Positions 7,601-14,233 of a stretch of DNA of 37,730 nucleotides are shown here, one piece after another (within the stretch, counting starts at the first letter, position 1; each line of letters starts with the position of its first letter). The notes below the pieces were generated by a model, which searched no databases, was not told the DNA's origin, and saw nothing but the letters and a program-made list of their open reading frames with translations. The position numbers and the translations under genes are program-made. Source of the DNA: JAKAKT01 sp041305385 (GTDB lineage Archaea; Micrarchaeota; Micrarchaeia; Burarchaeales; JAKAKT01); contig JBFYLO010000002.1 of NCBI GenBank assembly GCA_041305385.1, forward strand, positions 1-37,730. The letters are read 5' to 3'.

Positions 7601-9398
7601 CGAATCACTCCCCCCGGCGGAGAAGAGGGTAATGGAGGAGAAGTTCATCACCGGATGCATAAAGACGCTAGAGGATTTAGGGATAAAATACAATGAAAAA
7701 GAATTCGAAGAAGGCGAATTCGGCTTCATGTCAAATGCTCTCGATTCGAAGAAATTCAACTGCTACAACTACTCCCTGCTGGTATTCGATGTGGCAAAAC
7801 AGCTGGGCATTCCAGTCGAGATGGTCGCTTCGCCCAAGCACGTATCCATAAAAACGGGCAGCTTCGTCTACGAGCCCACGAGTGGCACCTATGCCGACGT
7901 CAAGCACATAGATAAAATTTATCCGATAATATTTACCATAACTGCCAAACCAGAGGAAATAGCGGCACTCTCATATGAAAACCTCGCTACTTCCAGGTAC
8001 AAGCAAGGACAGCATACGGAGGCATTCCGGGCTGCTGACAAGGCAATCGAGCTCATGCCCACTCTTGCCGAGCCGTATGTAACGCGCGGAAACCTTTGTT
8101 TCTTCATAAACTTTTATGAAGAGGCCATTGCAGATTACACGAAGGCGATAGAGCTCAACCCAAAATATGCGCGTGCATACCGACATAGGGGAATGGCTTA
8201 TGAAAAGATGGGCGAACAGGCAAAGGCTGAGGCCGACTTTAAAAAAGCCAAAGAGCTGGAGAGGAAAGAGTTGGCGCAACCTCCAAGTCAGGCGCCCTCC
8301 AAGAAAGCCGAAGCACCTTCACCAGAAAAAACAAACGTCAAACTAACAGAACGGCCAGCTGTTCCGGATGAGAAATCCGAGATTTTAGGAACAATGGCCT
8401 TGGAGGACATGCTCTCCTATCGTTCAGAAAATGCTCGCTTCAGGAAAGTCGTAACCGAGGCAGAGATTGAATCAGCAGTTGAAGACGTCGTTCCGTTCAT
8501 ATCGCAGGGAGGTGATCCCCGGTACCTAATCGACGCTTACTTAGAAAACGCAAGGGACTTCAACTCTTTCAAAGATTTCACGTCTTATTTTGCCGATTCA
8601 AATCTCCCCCCTGCAGCGACAGTTTGCTTTGGAAAACTCACGGCAGTCCTAAAGGAGCTGAATGGGGGCGAGCCCTACGACCTTAGGGCCCAGCCCCTGG
8701 TTAGATTCACCGGCCAGCATCCGGTTTATTTTGCAACAATCGGCGGGAAAGACGTGATAATAAAGTTTTCCGATTGCAGGGAAGATATCTTTGCACTCAG
8801 GGTTCTGGAAGCTTCTGGGATACAAGAAACCTATTCCGTCTCCCAATATGGGGATGATTTTGCGCTGATTGAACTGTTGCCCGGATACAAGCTCGAACAC
8901 GTTTTAGCCAAGCGAGTCATTCCCGCTGAAAACGGGAAATTGGTCGAACTTACCCCGGAGTTAATGCAAGAAATTTCACGGGAGCTTGGAAAGCAGATGG
9001 CAGCCCATTACGCGTTCTCTATAGCCGATTGGCACAGCCCAAACTTCATTGTGCGAATGGAGAACGGCAAGATTAAGATTACGAGAATCGATTTCGAGGA
9101 TTACGGATCAAAAGAGCCGAACATCTATTCGTTCAAGAAAGAATTCCCAGGAATTGACTTCGACCAGGCGCAATTCGACCAAGGCTTTACCGAGGCGTGG
9201 AATAACATACGGACAAACTCAGTGAGATTGATTGAACTTTATCGGAACGGGTTTGACGAAGTTGTTTCAATCCAGTCCAAAACCGGAACTAAGGATGCGA
9301 GAACAAAGGAACATGCAGTAGCCGATGTTAAGAAGAAACTCGGGATGAGTACCGAAGAGGCACTAAGAGATTTTAAGGTTGATGAAAAAGGGAGTTGA
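4626..9398 (+). CDS. Giant composite protein: transglutaminase-like site, TPR repeats and kinase-like C-terminus
   Basis: 1590 residues, no signal peptide. Residues 1-700 are unrecognised (a mixed first half, then long helices from about 460). From about 702 to 853 there are Gly/Ala-rich hydrophobic stretches (APTAGAIIGGLVSDGAGAG, SLTMIALSFSKLPG, VLGYGFMGSIGYHAY, QLAFMLFGSG) that could be membrane hairpins. Near 1046 comes a transglutaminase-like site: Cys1046 in FNCYNYSLLVFDVAKQLGI, His1072 in PKHVSI, Glu1083 in YEPTSG. About three TPR repeats follow (roughly 1113-1218). The C-terminus has a kinase-like pattern: Lys1380 in DVIIKF, a hinge-like FALIELLPGYKL, Asp1468 and Asn1473 in ADWHSPNF, and Asp1489 in IDFED, with aminoglycoside-kinase-like spacing. 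Each module is a motif-level call. The combination may process or phosphorylate proteins at a membrane; the target is unknown. Confidence 0.8.
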   Translation: MTTTRFGAQEQTPSAELLQKLRGQYPASSIITSEDGSLAYAKTGDKKAPFICFSSSGQEIDVFRALSDKNFLSYLRSWLTEAAPSGTTYIFLNQSPTQNGLEIKVSKHLPGEAEGKPYYLELKLEHSGKGLSPTNGEIDSAINSAVIKLLESRISFSSLLRISPRAPVPDALSVAPVIMPFTFFQQESDDCPFIARSNLKGHLIDPKEVLDSPEFRELAGKWMNERGLTSATFYVDTWQDEEGKINIWTGPRNHAPERRACVLEVRDSNGDGKIDSFESTAQPTVPDKILELADQSLQGQAYGRICSFLGLDSAYSPSLSAQMNTALEKLRDSVNEAFNQVNERENELTAMDTGKFIITGIGPDGKNFIYTTSQMAAIDALERDGQIVFFIGSYDYEKKRYIIEANQPRAFHQNSYLTQFKGEMEKEIRNSPVVIQAKEQIAISQPIQPAQAYTPKALALELASEIQKRVSHYEDLLQKESFGPLDEETSSREKENLKPYIERLRHLLDQVNSLSKASSDDNGSGDNKLVQSLFEAAMGFETLDGYARATSWKLDVCSKFGGFITYMEQPKPELINGMIQDRDELLKEIDAALGSLGTLMRQLDALTINGGAEQDFLDRGNALDLLKMTRETMRNLEEARGLISKLPDDPAGAEVSATFAFSSLWSATLKFIQTEKNFNKIIGESATEQQVDRWGSDWRKFMYHTGGVIDYAVLGAPTAGAIIGGLVSDGAGAGIGRGIGQGLESAWFALRGMDGVAQCAEPGTLLSLECAQSLTMIALSFSKLPGVKNLSGVKPASGVLGYGFMGSIGYHAYMKWQDIQDRGGLVTNGDREFYISQLAFMLFGSGLSRLEPKAEIRPAGKRSTLQTKTAPRQKLSEIERFDATIRNPLSTEQEIADALGGLSKLGTPEANNRLKMVADLKSLGAASPYDYLDSKLRNLARELALKAESVGMQGILIELGEENWVREFTAKYAGLVETISNTLKESHGVKDYESLPPAEKRVMEEKFITGCIKTLEDLGIKYNEKEFEEGEFGFMSNALDSKKFNCYNYSLLVFDVAKQLGIPVEMVASPKHVSIKTGSFVYEPTSGTYADVKHIDKIYPIIFTITAKPEEIAALSYENLATSRYKQGQHTEAFRAADKAIELMPTLAEPYVTRGNLCFFINFYEEAIADYTKAIELNPKYARAYRHRGMAYEKMGEQAKAEADFKKAKELERKELAQPPSQAPSKKAEAPSPEKTNVKLTERPAVPDEKSEILGTMALEDMLSYRSENARFRKVVTEAEIESAVEDVVPFISQGGDPRYLIDAYLENARDFNSFKDFTSYFADSNLPPAATVCFGKLTAVLKELNGGEPYDLRAQPLVRFTGQHPVYFATIGGKDVIIKFSDCREDIFALRVLEASGIQETYSVSQYGDDFALIELLPGYKLEHVLAKRVIPAENGKLVELTPELMQEISRELGKQMAAHYAFSIADWHSPNFIVRMENGKIKITRIDFEDYGSKEPNIYSFKKEFPGIDFDQAQFDQGFTEAWNNIRTNSVRLIELYRNGFDEVVSIQSKTGTKDARTKEHAVADVKKKLGMSTEEALRDFKVDEKGS

Positions 9399-9402
9399 TC
9401 GT

Positions 9403-10047
9403 ATGGCTAATACACAAATTGAGAATAAGCGACAGTTGGTTAACACGACTCTTCATTCCACGAAAATAGCCCGCGCGCTACAGAAAATCGATGGGTCTGC
9501 TCCGAACGCAATCAGCAAACAGGTTTTTTCCATCCCGGCACCAGTTAAAACATCTAACAAAATGCCCCTAAGCGATGATATCAGTTTAGAGATTCCCAAA
9601 TCGAGAGCCGATTCTCTCCAGTTCATAAGAAGCTGCGGTTTCCCCGGAGCAAAGAGCGGCGCCTATCCGGGAATGCTAGACGATTCGCCAGTCATCCCGG
9701 AGAGCGGGCTAAGGGCCCTTTCGTTTGTTTTAGATACTGTTCCTAAAGCATCGATTGACGGAAAGGAATTCCTCACACGCGCCATGTCCTCTTTCGGGCA
9801 GAAAGAGCCAGATTATTCGAAAATAGTCAATGGTCTCACCGACGCCCAGATCGCAGCAGGCGTCATTCTTTTGAAAGTTGTCACCGAGGGACTATCCGGC
9901 CTAAGTGGAGACTTATTCGTTGATAAGAAATTCAAGCTTGCGCTTGAGCGCCAGCGGCCAGGTTCTTCTGATGGAGTGCTGGCAGGGGTTCTCGATACCC
10001 AGTTTGATATTTTAAGGGCGGTCAGTGATTTCATACGGGGATCCTAA
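9403..10047 (+). CDS. Hypothetical protein, 214 residues, downstream partner of the giant gene
   Basis: I chose the ATG at 9403, four bases after the giant gene's stop, because GGGAG precedes it at a good distance; an in-frame upstream ATG at 9379 would overlap that gene. I do not recognise the protein. The first 60 residues are polar and probably disordered; the rest is mixed helix with no membrane segment, signal peptide or catalytic signature (for example ESGLRALSFVLDTVP and SKIVNGLTDAQIAAGVILLKVVTEG). The tight spacing argues for translational coupling with the 1590-residue protein, so it is a candidate substrate or regulator of it. That role is inference from position only. Confidence 0.65.
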   Translation: MANTQIENKRQLVNTTLHSTKIARALQKIDGSAPNAISKQVFSIPAPVKTSNKMPLSDDISLEIPKSRADSLQFIRSCGFPGAKSGAYPGMLDDSPVIPESGLRALSFVLDTVPKASIDGKEFLTRAMSSFGQKEPDYSKIVNGLTDAQIAAGVILLKVVTEGLSGLSGDLFVDKKFKLALERQRPGSSDGVLAGVLDTQFDILRAVSDFIRGS

Positions 10048-10052
10048 TAAAA

Positions 10053-10061
10053 CTTTATTAA
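10053..10061 (+). promoter_or_regulatory. TATA box for the PfkB/aldolase unit
   Basis: CTTTATTAA lies about 26 bases ahead of the ATG at 10083 and six bases after the previous stop. No ribosome-binding sequence precedes the ATG, so a leaderless transcript covering the kinase and aldolase genes is likely. Confidence 0.5.
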
Positions 10062-10082
10062 CCCCCTCAACGAATTCTCTTC

Positions 10083-10976
10083 ATGGACCTAGTGACTATG
10101 GGCCACGTTCTTTTTGACATACGCTGCTACGTCAAGGACTTCCCGGTCCCAGACAAGACTGCCTTCACATACTCCGAGATTGAGACCTCCCTCGGGGGCT
10201 CTGCTGCGAATGCCGCCTGCGCTGCTGCGATGCTCGGGATAAAGGCGGGGTTCATGGGGAACATCGGAGGGGACTCCGAGGGCGGACAGCTCATCCAGCA
10301 CCTGCTGAAGACAGGGGTCGACATCGCGAGGCTGAGGCTCGTGGACGGGAAGACGGGAAAGGCGATTGTGATCGTGAACTCGGAGTCGGACGTGGAAGTC
10401 GTGGAAATGAGGGGGGTGAACGAGCCCTTCGGGAAAGTGGATCCCACATACATTGCAGATGCGAACTACCTGCTCATGACTGGCACGAGCCTCGATGCTC
10501 TCGAGATTGCCTCAAGGTACGCGAAGGAGAACAACGTCAAGACGATATTCGACCCAGGAAGGGCGAAATCTAGGGACGGCATCAGGAAGCTCTCCCCGAT
10601 AATAAAGAACTCCGACTTCATCATAATCAACCGGGCCGAGCTGGCGATGCTCACCGGCGAAAAATCCGTCGAGAACGGAATCGAGAAAGTCCAGAAGGAG
10701 AACCGCGAGATAACCTGCATCATAAAGGGCGGCGGAAGCCCGGTGGTCGTACGGGGAAGCGAGGACTTCGAATCCGAGCCGTTCAAGGTGAAGCTTGTTG
10801 ATACTATTGGGGCAGGCGATTCGTTCTGCGCAGGTTTCATAACCGGTCTTGTGGAGCACAAGAGCCTCCAGCACTCAATAAGGCTGGCGAATGCGGTGGC
10901 TGCTGCGAAGGTCGAGAGGAGGGGCGCCCACAATGTGCCCTCTAGGGAAGAAATAAAGAAGCGCTTCAAAATCTAA
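10083..10976 (+). CDS. PfkB-family carbohydrate kinase
   Basis: 297-residue ribokinase-superfamily kinase that phosphorylates a sugar or nucleoside with ATP. Signatures in order: the N-terminal GGSAANAACAAAMLG (PfkB signature 1, residues 38-52), NRAE at 183-186 (the N-x-x-E metal/phosphate motif), and DTIGAGDSFCAGF (signature 2) with the anion hole GAG and catalytic base Asp246. The aldolase gene starts 14 bases downstream, so the pair may form a fructose-6-phosphate to triose unit, with this as phosphofructokinase. The superfamily also includes fructokinases, ribokinases and archaeal nucleoside kinases, and sequence alone does not decide between them. Confidence 0.88.
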   Translation: MDLVTMGHVLFDIRCYVKDFPVPDKTAFTYSEIETSLGGSAANAACAAAMLGIKAGFMGNIGGDSEGGQLIQHLLKTGVDIARLRLVDGKTGKAIVIVNSESDVEVVEMRGVNEPFGKVDPTYIADANYLLMTGTSLDALEIASRYAKENNVKTIFDPGRAKSRDGIRKLSPIIKNSDFIIINRAELAMLTGEKSVENGIEKVQKENREITCIIKGGGSPVVVRGSEDFESEPFKVKLVDTIGAGDSFCAGFITGLVEHKSLQHSIRLANAVAAAKVERRGAHNVPSREEIKKRFKI

Positions 10977-10990
10977 AACGAGGTGGAACA

Positions 10991-11755
10991 ATGATTGGAA
11001 AAAAGACCCATATGTCTAGGCTGATGAGGAACGGCCACATGCTGCTCCTCGCCATGGACCAGGGCATCGAGCACGGGCCCAGGGATTTCAACGAGAAGAA
11101 CATCAATCCTGATTACGTCTGCGACATCGCTTCGAAGTGCAAGTTCACGGGCTTCATCCTGCAGAAGGGAGTCGCCCTGAAATACTGGGAGAACTACGCC
11201 GGCTCAATCCCGCTCGTGGTGAAGCTGAACGGCAGGACGGAGATAAATCCCAAGGACGATGTCTACTCATCCCCAGTCGCTTCAGTGAAGGATGCAGTAT
11301 CCCTCGGGGCCGATGCAGTCGGCTATACCCTTTATGTAGGCTCGCCGACTGAGGCGAAGATGTTCAAGGAATTTGCAGTCATAGAGCAGGAGGCCCGCGA
11401 ATACGGAATTCCGGTTATCGTGTGGTCATACCCGAGAGGGAAATACGTGAAGGAGGAGAAGAGCAGGGAGATGGTTGCATATGCAGCCAGAACCGCTCTC
11501 GAACTCGGGGCCGATGCAGTCAAGGTGAACTACACCGGGGACCCGGAGTCCTTCAAGTGGGTCGTCAAGTCAGCGGGAAAGATGCCAGTTCTCTCCGCAG
11601 GGGGGAGCAAGCTCTCAGACGAGGATTTCCTGAAGAAGATTAAGGAAGTCATGAGTGCAGGGGCAATCGGCTTCGCTGTCGGGAGAAACATCTGGCAGAA
11701 TGACAAGCCGCTAGAGATGGCAGCGAAGATGAGGAAACTGGTGCTCGGTGAGTGA
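10991..11755 (+). CDS. Class I fructose-bisphosphate aldolase, archaeal DhnA type
   Basis: 254 residues; GAGGTGG precedes the ATG. It reversibly splits fructose 1,6-bisphosphate into dihydroxyacetone phosphate and glyceraldehyde 3-phosphate through a Schiff base. Visible are LLLAMDQGIEHGPRDF with Asp23, GADAVGYTLYVGS, VIVWSYPRGKYV with Tyr147, and GADAVKVNYTGD with the Schiff-base Lys178. VLSAGGSK and GFAVGRNIWQ near the C-terminus are the phosphate-binding loops. The related ADH synthase of the archaeal shikimate pathway has MDHG in place of MDQGIEHGP and lacks the GYTLYVGS form, so I favour aldolase, although a DHQ synthase II gene lies 4 kb away. It overlaps the next gene by eight bases. 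Confidence 0.88.
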   Translation: MIGKKTHMSRLMRNGHMLLLAMDQGIEHGPRDFNEKNINPDYVCDIASKCKFTGFILQKGVALKYWENYAGSIPLVVKLNGRTEINPKDDVYSSPVASVKDAVSLGADAVGYTLYVGSPTEAKMFKEFAVIEQEAREYGIPVIVWSYPRGKYVKEEKSREMVAYAARTALELGADAVKVNYTGDPESFKWVVKSAGKMPVLSAGGSKLSDEDFLKKIKEVMSAGAIGFAVGRNIWQNDKPLEMAAKMRKLVLGE

Positions 11756-12455
11756 GTTGAGGCTCGCTCGCCTCTTTTTACTATTTTTCGTTTTTGTTCT
11801 TTTGGCTTATCCGGTTTTGGCTTGCATCGGATCTTACATAGACACCATTTACTATAATGACGAAAGTAAAAAAGTTATTGACGCATTCCCTTATCATATT
11901 AAAGACGTTTCTTCAGACTATTGCGAAATGTATAACGAACCGTGTGTTTATTTATTGCCTGCTGGTTGGAAATTAAGCCAATGTGTTTATGAAAACAGCG
12001 AGCAAAGAGCTAAATGTGTCGACTATGACGCCATCGTATCAAAAACAACCAACTACGAGCACGTTGAACTTGATAAAGAAGTAGTCTTTCAGCCTCAAAA
12101 TTTTCTTTTAAGAATTCCCGGAGAAACTATGTTCTTTTCTATCCCCTTTTTGTTAACCCTTGTCGTTCTAGTAATCATCTGGTATTTGTCAAAAAAATCA
12201 AACTCAACCATAATTGCACGAAACCTCCTGTTTGCATTATCAATCTCTATCTTTCTTTTTAACATGCCTCTCGGTTATCTCATCCTGATGTTTTCGTCTT
12301 CGTGCGGAACTCCGTGGACCTTAAATAAATTCCATCTTGATGTTTCGTCGCTCGTATGGACGATACTACCGATTTGTATCATTGCGGCTTGTGCTTTGCA
12401 TTTTATCTCAAAACTCAAAGAAGGCAAGGAAGAGAAAAAAGTCGAGAAGAAATAA
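11748..12455 (+). CDS. AT-rich multi-pass membrane protein of unknown function
   Basis: 235 residues from a GTG inside the end of the aldolase gene; a TTG at 11757 is an alternative start. An N-terminal hydrophobic segment (LFLLFFVFVLLAYPVLA, followed by Cys) looks like a signal peptide or anchor. An outside domain of about 90 residues with several cysteines follows (possible disulfides), then three membrane helices (FFSIPFLLTLVVLVIIWYL; LLFALSISIFLFNMPLGYLILMF; VWTILPICIIAACALHF) and a Lys/Glu-rich tail. I do not recognise the family. Base composition differs sharply from its neighbours: at 11881-11940 I count 22 G/C in 60 bases, against 35 in 60 at 11521-11580 in the aldolase gene. That suggests recent acquisition. 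Confidence 0.7.
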   Translation: MSELRLARLFLLFFVFVLLAYPVLACIGSYIDTIYYNDESKKVIDAFPYHIKDVSSDYCEMYNEPCVYLLPAGWKLSQCVYENSEQRAKCVDYDAIVSKTTNYEHVELDKEVVFQPQNFLLRIPGETMFFSIPFLLTLVVLVIIWYLSKKSNSTIIARNLLFALSISIFLFNMPLGYLILMFSSSCGTPWTLNKFHLDVSSLVWTILPICIIAACALHFISKLKEGKEEKKVEKK

Positions 12456-12550
12456 TCTACTATCTGTCCACGGTTTCAATATTTTCTTCATATGCCGAGG
12501 AACTTTCCTGCCACTCATCCGCCCGAGCCTTGGCAATCCCCACCAGAAGC

Positions 12551-12559
12551 CTTATATAC
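12551..12559 (+). promoter_or_regulatory. TATA box of the toxin-antitoxin pair
   Basis: CTTATATAC lies about 35 bases ahead of the antitoxin ATG at 12590. Predicted transcription start is near 12580, inside the palindrome that follows. The 12456-12550 stretch upstream holds no gene that I can support. Confidence 0.55.
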
Positions 12560-12562
12560 TAC

Positions 12563-12581
12563 AGTTACCTAATAGGTAACT
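12563..12581. promoter_or_regulatory. Palindromic operator of the AbiE-like pair
   Basis: Perfect inverted repeat AGTTACCT - AAT - AGGTAACT, placed between the TATA box and the start codon and covering the expected transcription start. Position and symmetry fit a site where the winged-helix antitoxin would bind as a dimer and repress its own operon. That is an inference; no other copy was noticed in the window. Confidence 0.6.
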
Positions 12582-12589
12582 ATGATTGT

Positions 12590-13180
12590 ATGAGGGAATT
12601 GCCGCCATACGGGATGAGGGCCTACGCGTTGCTCTACAGGAAGCACGGGGCTAGCGGCAGGTTTACCCAGGGAGAACTGGACTGGCTCGTTTCAGAACCC
12701 ATGAGGAAAAAGACGTTCGCGCTGCTGAAGCGGTCAGGGTGGTTCGAAAAAGTGAGCAGGACGGAGTACCGCTGCGTTTCACCCGAAAAAGCCGTGATGG
12801 GGCTGCTGGAGCCGCGCGTTCCGGAGGTTTTGAAAAAAGCAAAACTGCCTTACGAGCTGACCGGGGCTTCTGCAATAGAAGTCTGGAGCGACTATTCGTA
12901 TGTGCAGAGGGGCTATGAGCGCTCTCCCTATCTCCTAAAGGTCCTGAAAAAGGACTTGAAGAAGTGGAGGTCTTACTTGAACAGCGCCGGAGTGCCAAAT
13001 TACGTCAGGAAAGGAAGTAGTGTGGGGGAATTCGCCATACTCTTCCCAGTTGCGAAATTGGGGTTTGCCGAGAAGGATGGGTTGAAGGTGCAGCCCTTGA
13101 GAGAGACTCTGCGGGAAGCGGAAGGCAATTTCCTGTTCGCCTATGCGGCGAATTACATCAAGAAAAAGTACGGTGGCTGA
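12590..13180 (+). CDS. AbiEi-like winged-helix antitoxin/regulator
   Basis: 196 residues, starting at the ATG at 12590 directly after the palindrome; longer in-frame starts would read through the TATA box. The N-terminal 60 residues look like a winged helix (MRAYALLYRKHGASGRFTQGELDWLV, then MRKKTFALLKRSGWFEKVSRTEYRCV), followed by a mixed domain containing LPYELTGASAIEVWSDYSYV. This layout, with a nucleotidyltransferase gene starting on the very next base after its stop, matches AbiEi-type antitoxins of type IV toxin-antitoxin systems, which also repress their own promoter. Sequence similarity was judged by eye only; a stand-alone regulator paired with a nucleotidyltransferase is the alternative. 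Confidence 0.7.
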   Translation: MRELPPYGMRAYALLYRKHGASGRFTQGELDWLVSEPMRKKTFALLKRSGWFEKVSRTEYRCVSPEKAVMGLLEPRVPEVLKKAKLPYELTGASAIEVWSDYSYVQRGYERSPYLLKVLKKDLKKWRSYLNSAGVPNYVRKGSSVGEFAILFPVAKLGFAEKDGLKVQPLRETLREAEGNFLFAYAANYIKKKYGG

Positions 13181-13873
13181 ATGGATCTCTTCTCTTTGCG
13201 CGAAGCAGAAATTTTCGAGGCCCTGAAGCAGCTTAAGGGGATAAATTTCGTGGTAATAGGGGGATACGCAGTCTCAGCGTATACTCTTCCGCGGTTTTCC
13301 GTTGATTGCGACCTGGTCCTTAGGGACAGAAAAACAGCGGAGAATGTCTCCGAAACCCTTCAAAAGCGCGGTTTTTTAGTGGCAGGCGAATCTGAGGTTA
13401 AGGGAGCATACGAGGGCTCGTTCACAAGGCTCGAAAAGACTCTTGAGAGGGGATATAAAGCCAGTTTTGACCTGCTGATTGGGGCCGTTTATGACAGAAG
13501 AACGCGCTCGTCCTTTTCTGCTCAATGGGTATCGGCCCATTCCAAAAAAAGAAGGCTCAGGGGAAAGACATTCTCCGGTTCAGTCGAAGCCAGAGTCATA
13601 GGCGAAAGCGCTTTGATTGCCATGAAGCTCACCTCCTCGCGAAAGACCGATTTGCGGGACGTGTTCATGCTCTTGCCGCAGGTCGAAGACCTCTCATTCA
13701 TAAAGAAATCGGTAAACGAGAGAACCGACCTGAAAGACGCCTTGAAGCGGGCGGGCTCGACCATTCTTTCGGATGGTTTTAAGAAGAACCTCGAAGGCGT
13801 TTACGGCTATTTGGACGAGCGCACTTACCAAAAGCACGTTAAAGTTGTCAAGGATTTTGTGAAGAGCTCATAG
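13181..13873 (+). CDS. AbiEii-like nucleotidyltransferase (putative toxin)
   Basis: 230-residue member of the DNA polymerase beta-like nucleotidyltransferase fold. The signature FVVIGGYAVSAYTLPRFSVDCDLVL holds the GG motif (27-28), the conserved R-x-S, and metal-binding Asp42 and Asp44. The later ALIAMKLTSSRKTDLRDVFMLL matches the K...R..DLRDV helix typical of AbiEii/DUF6036-type proteins. AbiEii toxins transfer nucleotides (in known cases to tRNA 3' ends) and stop growth or abort phage infection. Start and antitoxin stop abut with no gap, so translation is coupled. Whether it is toxic here is inference. The convergent neighbour's stop lies 20 bases away. Confidence 0.78.
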   Translation: MDLFSLREAEIFEALKQLKGINFVVIGGYAVSAYTLPRFSVDCDLVLRDRKTAENVSETLQKRGFLVAGESEVKGAYEGSFTRLEKTLERGYKASFDLLIGAVYDRRTRSSFSAQWVSAHSKKRRLRGKTFSGSVEARVIGESALIAMKLTSSRKTDLRDVFMLLPQVEDLSFIKKSVNERTDLKDALKRAGSTILSDGFKKNLEGVYGYLDERTYQKHVKVVKDFVKSS

Positions 13874-13893
13874 TAAGTACTCGGGGAATAAAT

Positions 13894-14229
13894 CTACCCA
13901 CTCGCATTCAGCGCCCTTAGCATCTCCCCCTGGACATCAAAACCAAGGCTCGCCAGTGCCCAGTAAAAGATGAATCTCAAAACATAATAAATCCCAAGAA
14001 ACCCGATGAAGACAACTGCCCACCTCGCCCATCCCGGCCATTTCTTCGTGAAAGGCAACCGCTCATTGAGGAATCTCTCGGTTCCCTTCCAGAGCCTATC
14101 CTTGAACAGCAGCAAGAGAACGAACAAAACTCCGAGGAAAATAACCAAGTAAATCGAGACTCCCTGGGAGTAAAAAAACCAGAGAAGAAACGCAGTTAGC
14201 GCGAGCCTGAGGAGAAGCTTGAGGTCCAC
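13894..14229 (-). CDS. Small membrane protein downstream of fbp
   Basis: 111 residues with about three hydrophobic segments (LLLRLALTAFLLWFFY; VSIYLVIFLGVLFVLLLLF; WAVVFIGFLGIYYVLRFIFYW), a basic loop between the second and third, and a short polar C-terminus. I do not recognise the family. It begins four bases after the FBPase stop codon and is presumably on the same transcript, but nothing in it points to sugar metabolism. Confidence 0.7.
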   Translation of the reverse strand: MDLKLLLRLALTAFLLWFFYSQGVSIYLVIFLGVLFVLLLLFKDRLWKGTERFLNERLPFTKKWPGWARWAVVFIGFLGIYYVLRFIFYWALASLGFDVQGEMLRALNASG

Positions 14230-14233
14230 CAGA

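Noticed and set aside
10991..11755. Reading the aldolase as ADH synthase of the alternative shikimate pathway, given the DHQ synthase II gene nearby
   Set aside because: The MDQGIEHGP and GYTLYVGS forms fit FBP aldolase better, and the gene is coupled to a PfkB kinase; a search against both families would settle it.
4113..13873. Possible prophage or integrated plasmid
   Set aside because: No integrase, transposase, capsid, terminase or replication gene and no flanking direct repeats were seen; the paired hairpin elements are too far apart and too short to act as evident attachment sites.
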